Shown here piece after piece: positions 10,219 to 17,262 of a stretch of DNA of 22,303 bases (positions are counted from its first letter, which is position 1; each line of letters begins with the position of its first letter). The stretch is taken from IMG/VR virus record IMGVR_UViG_3300008110_000468, positions 1 to 22,303 of that record. The stretch is one strand, 5' to 3'. Position numbers and translations under genes: made by a program. The notes below the pieces were generated by a model. It did no database searches, was not told the origin of the DNA, and saw only the letters and a list, made by a program, of their open reading frames with translations. The stretch comes from a virus.

Positions 10219-12765
10219 TTAGTTGCCACGCGGGGTTACTGATCGGGTTGCATTTGAAGTATCATAATTTCTTGCAGCACCTCTACCTAAAATTCTAGTC
10301 TTATTAGTTTCTCTAGTATTATCTTGCATTGGAGTATTTACAAATGCCGCTTCGCTGCCTGTTATCATTGAATTATTTTGATCATCATTTGGACTAGCAG
10401 TATTAGTTGTAGCTGGTTTATTTATTACAGAATTACTGCTCTGACCGGATCTTCTAGCAAAATCAGCCATTATAGCTAAACGCCGTTGTTCAACAGAATT
10501 TCTATTATTAGTTACTGTAGTTTTTTTGTTCGGTTCTCGCTGATCATCTTGCGTTTTGACAGCAGGGGTAGATGTAGCACTCGGGAAGTTAGGCAATATA
10601 GTTTTTAAATCTTGCGTGAATGTACCTTTTGAAAATCTACTAATAACTTCTAATATCATGTAAATCATTCTACCGTTAGACTGAGATTTTATTGGTTCTG
10701 GATAGTCCCAAAATAGTATATTACTACTTGGATTTAATAAACCAGACTCTGAATAATTTTGATCTCCTGAATCACTATAGGTAGTATTATAATCTTCTAC
10801 TTGTTTGAAATCTAACTCAATGAATACTTGCCCACTATTAGGATTTATTGCAAAATCATCACCATAAAATTGTTTTGTTATTGATGCTACAGGACCGGAA
10901 CTTGATGGCATCAGATAGTCCGGATCCCCTAATATCTGTATTTGTGCCTTTAATTGATCTGCAGGGCTATATAAGAACGCTTTAATATTATTCTCAAGTT
11001 CAAAAGCGCCCGGCAATTTACCAGTTGCGTCAGCCGACTGGCCCGGTACTGATTTGTTTGGTGCACCATCCTTGATGTTAGCATTTGCCGCCGCACTCAT
11101 TAAGGCGGCAGTATTGAAATACAATAGATTATATTGCTGTTCATATTTTAAAATTTCAGAATTTTTTCCTGTATAAAAATAGTCATATATTTTTGATGCG
11201 CCGGTATACGGCGAATTTGTTCCAGTTACCAAAGAACGCACATACGGTACCTGATATTTTTGTATTACATAATTGATTTTATATGCGTAATCATTACGGA
11301 TAGAGTCTTCTCCAACTATTGATACTTGCGGTGTTATGTTCCACCATGATAATGGTCTAGCTGATTTTCCTTCAAAATCTGTTTGATTATCTAATACATT
11401 CTGAACATTTTCTTTTTCTAATATTTTCATTGCGTCACGAATATATGTACTTTGACTTATAATTTGATCAATAGCAGTTAATATTGGAGTACCACTGTTT
11501 ATCTGAATTAATCTTTTATTTTTTTCTACAGTACTTGCTTGTTGACTTTTTCTTACATTGCTTCCACCAGCATTATTTACTTTTGCTATTGGCGCTCTAC
11601 TTTTTACGTAGCTGTCTTTTTCAACTATTGTTGCATTACCAATTGCAGAGTCATTGAAATATACTGAGTAAATATCTGCTACCTGTTGTTTCTTTTCAGT
11701 AGATTTAGCATTAGTTATTTCATTTTGTTGCTTAGTTATTTTTTTAAATAAATCTTCTATTGCTGATTTAACTGTGTCTGCTTGAATTTCAATTGGTGAT
11801 TGTGTTATGCCACGCTTTAGACCAAAACCAATTTGTTCGTTTATAGCTTTTGCCTCTACATCATAGACAGTAACTTTGTTATCTAATCTGAAGTTAAATT
11901 TAGTTATGACTATAGGAAATGCACGTTCAAAGGCTGCTACTTCATCTGTTTTAGTATAAGTTGATGAGGTATTATTAATGGATCTGGTTACTACTTTCCC
12001 GTTTGAATCGTAACCATAAAATCTAATAACTAATAAAAAAGGAGTGTTGAGTGCTTCAATTTGTTGAGATATATCTTTTTTTATATTAGATTTTTGTTGT
12101 AGTTCTATTTCTGCTTTGACTAATCGTGTTGGGAATGTCATTCCGTAGGGTTCGTAAATTTTGAATTTAAATCCAGTATTATTAGTAGCAGTAGTAGTTT
12201 CTTTGGCATTAATTTTTCCTACTATCTCTAAGTCATCAATAGTGAAATCATAATTAAACCAACTGTTTCTGGGACTATCTAAACCGGCAGTAATACCACC
12301 ACTTTGTACAATCAATTCTAAATCTTTGATTTGCCAATTCCCAGTTATATTGTAATTGTTAAAGGCTTCAGGAGTCATTGCATATAAACTTAATTTGTAT
12401 GTAACGCTACTAAACTCGCTTAACGGATTCCATGTTCTTCTATCAAGTTTGTTAGGATTGGTGCTATTAGTAGTTCCTGTATCAGTTAACGTTTCACTAG
12501 TTGTACTAGATGTTTCATTTCTGCTAGGTGGGGCAATGCGTGAATTTTTTGCATTCCCTCTATCTTGAGCATCATATCGTTTGTTAGCGGCAAACAGCAC
12601 TGCTAAACGCCGCTGTTCTTCAGTTTGTGGTACTGGTTCTGTCAACAATGCTGGTCTGTTAAGCCGAGGATCATTAGACATAGTTCCCCTGCCGCCGGCC
12701 CGAGTCAATGCTAGTAATCTTAGGTTTGGAATTTCACCACCACCGGTATTTATAAATGTTGCCAT
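10219..12765 (-). CDS. Putative baseplate hub structural protein (gp27 candidate), 848 aa
   Basis: I do not recognise this protein by name. It lies directly upstream of gp5, one base after the gp53 stop, so it belongs to the baseplate operon. The central part is beta-rich with repeated folded segments: NPLSEFSSVTYKLSLY (about 114-129), a block around FERAFPIVITKFNFRL, RPLSWWNITPQVSIVGEDSI, and FLYSPADQLKAQIQILGDPD. The last of these resembles the carbohydrate-like hub domains that precede a spike protein. A trimeric gp27-type adaptor between tail tube and gp5 spike is therefore the best guess from position and size. Both termini are low complexity, rich in Asn, Thr, Ser and Arg, and share an EQRRLA motif (residues 50-55 and 759-764). 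An alternative start exists at Met29. Confidence 0.7.
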   Translation of the reverse strand: MATFINTGGGEIPNLRLLALTRAGGRGTMSNDPRLNRPALLTEPVPQTEEQRRLAVLFAANKRYDAQDRGNAKNSRIAPPSRNETSSTTSETLTDTGTTNSTNPNKLDRRTWNPLSEFSSVTYKLSLYAMTPEAFNNYNITGNWQIKDLELIVQSGGITAGLDSPRNSWFNYDFTIDDLEIVGKINAKETTTATNNTGFKFKIYEPYGMTFPTRLVKAEIELQQKSNIKKDISQQIEALNTPFLLVIRFYGYDSNGKVVTRSINNTSSTYTKTDEVAAFERAFPIVITKFNFRLDNKVTVYDVEAKAINEQIGFGLKRGITQSPIEIQADTVKSAIEDLFKKITKQQNEITNAKSTEKKQQVADIYSVYFNDSAIGNATIVEKDSYVKSRAPIAKVNNAGGSNVRKSQQASTVEKNKRLIQINSGTPILTAIDQIISQSTYIRDAMKILEKENVQNVLDNQTDFEGKSARPLSWWNITPQVSIVGEDSIRNDYAYKINYVIQKYQVPYVRSLVTGTNSPYTGASKIYDYFYTGKNSEILKYEQQYNLLYFNTAALMSAAANANIKDGAPNKSVPGQSADATGKLPGAFELENNIKAFLYSPADQLKAQIQILGDPDYLMPSSSGPVASITKQFYGDDFAINPNSGQVFIELDFKQVEDYNTTYSDSGDQNYSESGLLNPSSNILFWDYPEPIKSQSNGRMIYMILEVISRFSKGTFTQDLKTILPNFPSATSTPAVKTQDDQREPNKKTTVTNNRNSVEQRRLAIMADFARRSGQSSNSVINKPATTNTASPNDDQNNSMITGSEAAFVNTPMQDNTRETNKTRILGRGAARNYDTSNATRSVTPRGN
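12747..12754 (-). promoter_or_regulatory. Late-promoter motif TATAAATA inside the start of the 848-aa gene
   Basis: An exact T4-consensus TATAAATA lies on the minus strand over codons 4-7 of the 848-aa frame. A transcript from here could not translate Met1 but would contain Met29 (ATG at 12681), which has AGGGGA about 4 nt upstream. It may drive a shorter form, or simply gp5 further downstream, or be a chance match within ATT-TAT-AAA-TAC codons. Confidence 0.4.
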
Positions 12766-12766
12766 A

Positions 12767-13066
12767 TTATAATCCTAAGGCTGTTTTAAGATTGTCAAAC
12801 TGTGGCAAAAAGATACTCACTCCTGGGACAAAATCAAAAAGAGGATCTTTTAATGTGTTGGGATTTCTTTGTGCAAATACCCACCACAATCTACCATCAC
12901 GGTACATATCAAATGCAAGTAAGTCAGGGCGCATATTATATGCCAATGTTATTTCCCAAAGAGGATCTAATGAATTCATTGGGACAGGTCTATTAATCAT
13001 AGTATCTAAAAATTGATTATTATACACCTTACTAAGATAATATGGGCTAGATTGTGGGTATGACAT
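12767..13066 (-). CDS. 53: Baseplate wedge subunit gp53
   Basis: A 99-residue protein with the gp53 signature: MRPDLLAFDMYRDGRLWWVF, then AQRNPNTLKDPLFDF and a short C-terminal strand region. gp53 is the small clamp that binds gp6 and gp25 in the wedge; T4 gp53 is longer (196 aa), and short versions like this are common in marine relatives. Its ATG shares one base with the gp48 stop (TAATG), indicating translational coupling, and the next gene starts one base after its own stop. Confidence 0.88.
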   Translation of the reverse strand: MSYPQSSPYYLSKVYNNQFLDTMINRPVPMNSLDPLWEITLAYNMRPDLLAFDMYRDGRLWWVFAQRNPNTLKDPLFDFVPGVSIFLPQFDNLKTALGL

Positions 13067-14262
13067 TACCAGATACCTCTCTTTAATAATTCACCTGATG
13101 CGTATTTTTCTAAACTGAAATTATTTGAAATATCTGCGCGGGTTACTATTGGTAAAGCGTTTAAACTTAATTGAATTTTAGTTGGAACATAAGTAGCCGC
13201 ACTATTAGATAATGAATTCCACGTTGGGTCTTTTGATATACCACCGATTGGAACTCTACTAGCCAGTGCTCTTATTTTTGCTACTAGTCCGGCTGCGCTA
13301 CCTGTATCTTTGGCTGCATACGCACTTACATTTTGACCAGCCCATTGTGTTGTACTGCCTGCACGAATGTAATCTACGCCGTCTGGTAAATTATATTGAA
13401 ACGATGTCAGTACGATTGGATGATCGCTAAATTGATATTGACCGTAGCCCAATAAGTAACATAACGGTGGGGGTGTTCCTGCTCTCGGGTCTGCGTCTTT
13501 CCCATAGAACATCTTAGTAACAGATTTGAAAAAATGTATTACGGCTAACATATATAATGCTTCGGTAGTATCTTGTGCTGTGAAGTCGGCAGTAATTTGT
13601 ATTTCTTCTACTGAACTATTTTTATAGAAATATTGTTTATAGTTGGTATGAGTCAAATCGCTAGGGTCATAGTTAGCACGATATGATATATTAATTTGGG
13701 GTGTATACGGGAAAATGACTCCGTTAGTTCCTTTTAATGGGTAAAGAAGATCTCCTTCTTTAGCAGTGTTGTACAAATAGTTAGCTTGTGGTGCAAGTTG
13801 TAGTCTGATTCGCCAATCATCTTGTTGGCGTGCATTTCGTTGAGTTTGTGCGACTGCTCTAGACCTAGCTGAGTTTGCATTGATGCTTCTAGTGCTAGGA
13901 GGCGCTGGACTTTTAGAAAGTAAACTTCTTGTTTCTCTATCTGATTCTTTTGTTTCTCGTTGAGCCTGTATTATAGCGTCTTGTTCAGCTTGGGTAGCGC
14001 CGCCATAAGATTCTGCAGCCGTAGCTTCCAGTTGTGCCCTAATAATGGCATCTTGTTCTGCTTGTGTGGCTCCCCCGGCAGTATCATAATAATTATCCCC
14101 CGGGGCTTGCCCTTCAATTTGATCAAATCCTTCAGGTGGAGGAGGTGCGCTATAGAGATCACCTAATCCGATAGTGGGTGGTGCAGTCTCTATAGTTTCA
14201 TTTGGTCCTCCGTCGGGAATCTCGGGGATGTATGAATCATTGGATGTTGGGTCTGTTGCCAT
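13066..14262 (-). CDS. 48: Baseplate tail-tube cap protein gp48
   Basis: A 398-residue protein whose folded part (about residues 148-398) matches gp48, which binds the top of the baseplate hub and starts tail-tube polymerisation. Typical segments are LYPLKGTNGVIFPYTPQINI, YKQYFYKNSSVEEIQITADF, and MLAVIHFFKSVTKMFYGKDA. Residues 1-147 are a disordered, Pro/Asp/Gln/Ala-rich extension containing a 24-residue tandem duplication (GGATQAEQDAIIxAQxE at 63-79 and 87-103). It is the first gene of the baseplate operon, with a late promoter and AAAGG ribosome site directly upstream. Confidence 0.87.
   Translation of the reverse strand: MATDPTSNDSYIPEIPDGGPNETIETAPPTIGLGDLYSAPPPPEGFDQIEGQAPGDNYYDTAGGATQAEQDAIIRAQLEATAAESYGGATQAEQDAIIQAQRETKESDRETRSLLSKSPAPPSTRSINANSARSRAVAQTQRNARQQDDWRIRLQLAPQANYLYNTAKEGDLLYPLKGTNGVIFPYTPQINISYRANYDPSDLTHTNYKQYFYKNSSVEEIQITADFTAQDTTEALYMLAVIHFFKSVTKMFYGKDADPRAGTPPPLCYLLGYGQYQFSDHPIVLTSFQYNLPDGVDYIRAGSTTQWAGQNVSAYAAKDTGSAAGLVAKIRALASRVPIGGISKDPTWNSLSNSAATYVPTKIQLSLNALPIVTRADISNNFSLEKYASGELLKRGIW
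13954..14076 (-). repeat. 72-bp tandem duplication within gp48
   Basis: Two copies of a segment encoding GGATQAEQDAIIxAQxE lie 72 nt apart in frame. The DNA copies differ at many third positions (for example gcgtcttgttcagcttgg versus gcatcttgttctgcttgt on the plus strand), so the protein repeat is kept while the DNA has diverged. Confidence 0.85.
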
Positions 14263-14283
14263 GGAGTAAACCTTTGCTAAATA

Positions 14284-14291
14284 TATTTATC
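14284..14291 (-). promoter_or_regulatory. Late promoter for gp48 and the baseplate operon (GATAAATA)
   Basis: GATAAATA on the minus strand, 21 nt before the gp48 ATG, with AAAGG in the short leader. It abuts a plus-strand GCTAAATA (14276-14283), so the two motifs face each other and form a near-palindrome. Confidence 0.75.
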
Positions 14292-14343
14292 GCACAAAAA
14301 ATACCACTTTTTTACCATAACGCTTTGTTTCTTACAACAAAAG

Positions 14344-14352
14344 TGTTATACT
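14344..14352 (+). promoter_or_regulatory. Extended -10 promoter (TGTTATACT) for gp55
   Basis: TG-T-TATACT is an extended -10 element of the host sigma-70 type; a weak TTTGTT lies at 14324-14329 with a 17-nt spacer. Transcription would begin about 14359, leaving a short leader with GGAG (14370-14373) just before the gp55 ATG. A host-type promoter suits a sigma factor that must be made before late transcription begins. Confidence 0.55.
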
Positions 14353-14377
14353 TGCCACATCACAATAACGGAGATTT

Positions 14378-15277
14378 ATGAGTATAGCAGTCAAAAAACC
14401 AGTCAATTATCTTAATAACAAAGACATTCTAAAAGAGATTCACCTAAGCAAAAATGCATATTGCACTTTCTTAGATAACGAAGTGGATCACCGATATGAT
14501 TTCATAGTAGATTTACCAACTGAGCCACTAGAAAAATCATTAGCATATGCATTAAAGCGTGATAATATCAGGCAAGCCAAAGAGACTAGGGCGGCACGTC
14601 TAAGTGCTGAGTTGGGCGAAAAGGATAGTGTTGATCCAAAAAAGATTCCTACTACCGATCTAGTATTTCGTGTAATGACTTGGGATCATGTTCCGGTTGC
14701 ACCAAAACAACCCAGAAAAGTTGATAAGAAGAAAACTGCAAAAGATATATTTGAATTTGAAGATGATAAAGATGAGATTTTTGCAGACCTAGAAGATCCT
14801 ACAACTGCTAAAGAAATTGATGACATGGTTCATGTCAAAGTAAATTTCCCACCATTCCAACATTTTAGATTAGATAGTACAAATACTTTTAAATGTATTG
14901 GTAAAAGTCATTGGATTGGTGACTTGGAAACCGGAGAGTTTAGCAAAGATCACGGCAACATTACCAATAAGTTAGCCCGTATGTACATTATGATGTGTGA
15001 AAAATACGCTATGAAATTCAATTGGCGCGGGTACACATATAATGACGAAATGCGTAATTCAGCCATTCTACAGCTTACATATGTTGGATTGCGATTCAAT
15101 GAAGCCAAATCTGCAAATCCATTTGCATACTACACAGCCGCAATTACTAATAGTTTCTGTCGTGTATTGAATAGTGAAAAACGAAATCAAAACATCCGTG
15201 ATGATATTTTAGAAATCAATGGGCTTAACCCAAGCTGGACTAGACAAGGAACGTCTAGTATGGTATACGAAGAATAA
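14378..15277 (+). CDS. 55: Late-transcription sigma factor gp55
   Basis: A 299-residue protein whose C-terminal third (about residues 195-290) is a sigma region 2 domain: GYTYNDEMRNSAILQLTYVG, ANPFAYYTAAITNSFCRVLN, and KRNQNIRDDILE. In T4, gp55 replaces sigma-70 on host RNA polymerase and, with the sliding clamp and gp33, recognises TATAAATA late promoters; the NATAAATA motifs in this window are its expected targets. T4 gp55 is 185 aa. Here a charged extension of about 190 residues precedes the sigma domain, including an acidic stretch near 125-140 and a conserved-looking KCIGKSHWIGDLETGEF block (172-188). The start has GGAG 4 nt upstream. Its stop abuts the stop of the convergent HNH gene with no bases between. 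Confidence 0.9.
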   Translation: MSIAVKKPVNYLNNKDILKEIHLSKNAYCTFLDNEVDHRYDFIVDLPTEPLEKSLAYALKRDNIRQAKETRAARLSAELGEKDSVDPKKIPTTDLVFRVMTWDHVPVAPKQPRKVDKKKTAKDIFEFEDDKDEIFADLEDPTTAKEIDDMVHVKVNFPPFQHFRLDSTNTFKCIGKSHWIGDLETGEFSKDHGNITNKLARMYIMMCEKYAMKFNWRGYTYNDEMRNSAILQLTYVGLRFNEAKSANPFAYYTAAITNSFCRVLNSEKRNQNIRDDILEINGLNPSWTRQGTSSMVYEE

Positions 15278-15904
15278 TTAAACATACTTCCAATTCATAT
15301 ATTTTTTATGGCAGCTGGAACATCTTTTAGATATAGTAGACGGATCTAAATTCAAAGATGTTGCGGCTTCCCTCAGTGAGGGGAAAAGTTTGTTTTCAAT
15401 CATAACCTGTTTTGTGGTTTTAGGTCTTTTACTCATCTTTTCTAAATATTCCAAATTTTTCCAAAGTAATTTGCGAAGTTCAGATTGTCTTTGCCTATGT
15501 TCAGAATTATCCCAAACCTTCTTTGCTCCCAAAGAAGAACGCAGTTTATTTTCTGGTTTGTTCATTTCTTCTGTCATATACTGTGCTCTAGCTTTTTTTA
15601 GCGTATCTATAGTTCTAGAATTAACTATTAAATCTCTTTTATGATTACTAGTTGTCCAAACAGAATATGCGACTATAGCATGAATCATTTTAGCTTTGGA
15701 TAGCCCTGTTGTCATTTTTACTAAAAGCAAATGACATATATAATGTTCACGTGGTGTTAATTTTACCAAATTTGATGATTCATTTGAACCACCCAAAGAT
15801 TTAGGTATGATATGATGTTTTTCAGTATATTTCGTTGTGTTTCGTTCTTTACCGCGATATACTATGTTATAATACCATGTAGAATATTTGTTGTCTAAAT
15901 ACAT
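15278..15904 (-). CDS. Free-standing HNH homing endonuclease
   Basis: A 208-residue protein. The N-terminal HNH nuclease has the HH pair at residues 30-31 (TEKHHIIPKSLGGSNESSNL), N45 and H54/H58 (PREHYICH), the beta-beta-alpha-metal fold that nicks or cuts DNA. The C-terminus carries a modular DNA-binding helix-turn-helix of the intron-encoded nuclease type: FPSLREAATSLNLDPSTISK (about residues 174-193). It is antisense to the flanking gp55 and gp47, both of which are whole, so it is an intergenic homing endonuclease and not part of an intron. AAGGAG lies 9 nt before the ATG. A late promoter and a hairpin precede it. Confidence 0.88.
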   Translation of the reverse strand: MYLDNKYSTWYYNIVYRGKERNTTKYTEKHHIIPKSLGGSNESSNLVKLTPREHYICHLLLVKMTTGLSKAKMIHAIVAYSVWTTSNHKRDLIVNSRTIDTLKKARAQYMTEEMNKPENKLRSSLGAKKVWDNSEHRQRQSELRKLLWKNLEYLEKMSKRPKTTKQVMIENKLFPSLREAATSLNLDPSTISKRCSSCHKKYMNWKYV

Positions 15905-15931
15905 TGCTGATTGCTCCTTGATAGCGTTAGA

Positions 15932-15961
15932 GTAGTTGGGAACGCCAATTCCGCGAACTAC
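15932..15961 (-). promoter_or_regulatory. 5' leader hairpin of the HNH mRNA
   Basis: Outer arms GTAGTT/AACTAC (15956-15961 and 15932-15937) enclose an inner GGAA/TTCC stem. The start site expected for the GATAAATA promoter (15967-15974) is about 15961, so the transcript would begin directly with this hairpin. The ribosome site AAGGAG lies further down and is not paired. Confidence 0.5.
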
Positions 15962-15966
15962 ACTTT

Positions 15967-15974
15967 TATTTATC
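15967..15974 (-). promoter_or_regulatory. Late promoter for the HNH gene (GATAAATA)
   Basis: GATAAATA on the minus strand matches the same consensus as the gp48 and gp6 promoters and lies 62 nt before the HNH start codon, a longer leader than for the virion genes. Confidence 0.65.
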
Positions 15975-15992
15975 TATTTGGTGAAATAAGAG

Positions 15993-16021
15993 TTTACATT
16001 TCTAAAAAAATATAGTATAAT
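15993..16021 (+). promoter_or_regulatory. Sigma-70-type promoter for the gp47-gp46 operon
   Basis: TTTACA (15993-15998) and TATAAT (16016-16021) are separated by exactly 17 nt. The -10 box is perfect and the -35 box has one mismatch. The expected start site, 7 nt after the -10 box, falls on 16028, the A of the gp47 ATG. Confidence 0.75.
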
Positions 16022-16027
16022 ATCATT

Positions 16028-17044
16028 ATGGCAAATTTATTCAAAAAAGCAGCCGTTATGACTGATCTTCATATCGGACTCAAAAGTAACAGTGTGGTCC
16101 ACAACGAAGATTGTTTAAACTTTGTAACTTGGTTTGTTAATCGGGCTAAGAGTGAAAATTGTGATGTAGCTATTGTGTGTGGGGACTGGCATAATCATAG
16201 AGCAAGTATTAATATACACAGCTTACATTACTCAATGCAGTGTTTAGAGTTATTAAATAATAATTTTTCTCAAGTATTCTTTATTACAGGTAACCATGAC
16301 TTGTATTACCGAGATAGGCGTGATGTCCACAGTGTGGCATGGGCCGGATATCTCCCGAACGTAACTATAGTCAACGATATAATAACTGAAGGTAATGTTA
16401 CGCTTTGTCCATGGTTGGTTGGTGATGAATCCAATAGAGTTAAAAAAATAAAATCTAATTATACATTTGGTCATTTTGAATTGGGTAACTTTTACATGAA
16501 CGCACAGGTTTTAATGCCTGAACACGACGGTTCACTAAAAATAGATGATTTTGATAATACCGGAACTGTATTCAGTGGTCACTTTCATAAACGGCAATCA
16601 AAGAAAAATATTTGGTATATCGGTAATGCTTTCCCACATAACTATGCTGATGCAGGTGATGACGCACGTGGTATGATGATATTGGAATGGGGTGAGGAAC
16701 CTGTATTCCATAGTTGGCCACGTCAACCATTGTTTAGAGTTTATAAACTTAGCGATGTACTAGAAAATCCAGAAGGATTGCTATTGATTGATAGCCATGT
16801 TAGAGTACATCTTGATATTGATATTAGCTATGAAGAAGCAAACTTTATCCGTGAAACTATGATTCCAGAGCATAAACTAAGAGAAATGGCATTGATACCT
16901 ATGAAAGTTGAGCAAACTGAGACTCAAGGCTTTGACGGTCTTAAGTTTGAAAGTGTTGACCAAATCGTAATTGACCAGATTAACAGTATTGAATCAAATA
17001 CATATGATAACAAAATCCTGTTGGCGATTTATAACAACCTATGA
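16028..17044 (+). CDS. 47: Recombination endonuclease subunit gp47 (Mre11/SbcD-type)
   Basis: A 338-residue calcineurin-like metallophosphoesterase, the same length as T4 gp47 (339 aa). The metal-binding motifs are in order: DLH (13-15), GDWH (52-55), GNHD (88-91) and GHFH (184-187). With gp46 it forms the Mre11-Rad50-like complex that resects double-strand ends and feeds recombination-dependent replication. No Shine-Dalgarno element precedes the ATG, and the predicted transcript begins at the start codon. The stop overlaps the next start as ATGA. Confidence 0.95.
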   Translation: MANLFKKAAVMTDLHIGLKSNSVVHNEDCLNFVTWFVNRAKSENCDVAIVCGDWHNHRASINIHSLHYSMQCLELLNNNFSQVFFITGNHDLYYRDRRDVHSVAWAGYLPNVTIVNDIITEGNVTLCPWLVGDESNRVKKIKSNYTFGHFELGNFYMNAQVLMPEHDGSLKIDDFDNTGTVFSGHFHKRQSKKNIWYIGNAFPHNYADAGDDARGMMILEWGEEPVFHSWPRQPLFRVYKLSDVLENPEGLLLIDSHVRVHLDIDISYEEANFIRETMIPEHKLREMALIPMKVEQTETQGFDGLKFESVDQIVIDQINSIESNTYDNKILLAIYNNL

Positions 17045-17262
17045 AGATACCCAGAGAAGTTAGAGAGTTAGAATCATTGATAAAAGTTAATAAACATTTG
17101 GGTATTGCTTTGTCTGAGTTGACTAACACTCATTCTTACCTGGGTAGTTTAAGGGAACAAAAGAAACTAATCGGAGTTAAACTTAAACTAGAAGGCGTTA
17201 TTGAGCGCACACTGAAGGCTGAAAAATTAGCCAAAGACAGTTTTTTTAGAAAATTAAAATGA
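17041..17262 (+). CDS. Small helical protein between gp47 and gp46
   Basis: A 73-residue, Lys/Leu/Glu-rich protein predicted to be almost entirely helical (LGSLREQKKLIGVKLKLEGV, VIERTLKAEKLAKDSFF). It overlaps gp47 and gp46 by ATGA at both ends, so it is translationally coupled to both subunits. T4 also has small open frames (46.1, 46.2) at this site, but I cannot claim homology. A partner or assembly factor for the gp46/47 complex is a guess from position only. Confidence 0.75.
   Translation: MKIPREVRELESLIKVNKHLGIALSELTNTHSYLGSLREQKKLIGVKLKLEGVIERTLKAEKLAKDSFFRKLK

Noticed and set aside
10419-10426. AATAAATA on the minus strand as a gp5 late promoter
   Set aside because: It matches NATAAATA but lies 215 nt before gp5 inside coding sequence, unlike the 17-21 nt spacing of the other virion promoters; chance is likely in AT-rich DNA.
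15278-15904. HNH gene as part of a group I intron
   Set aside because: gp55 and gp47 on both sides are complete, the HNH gene is antisense to them, and no intron core motifs are visible.
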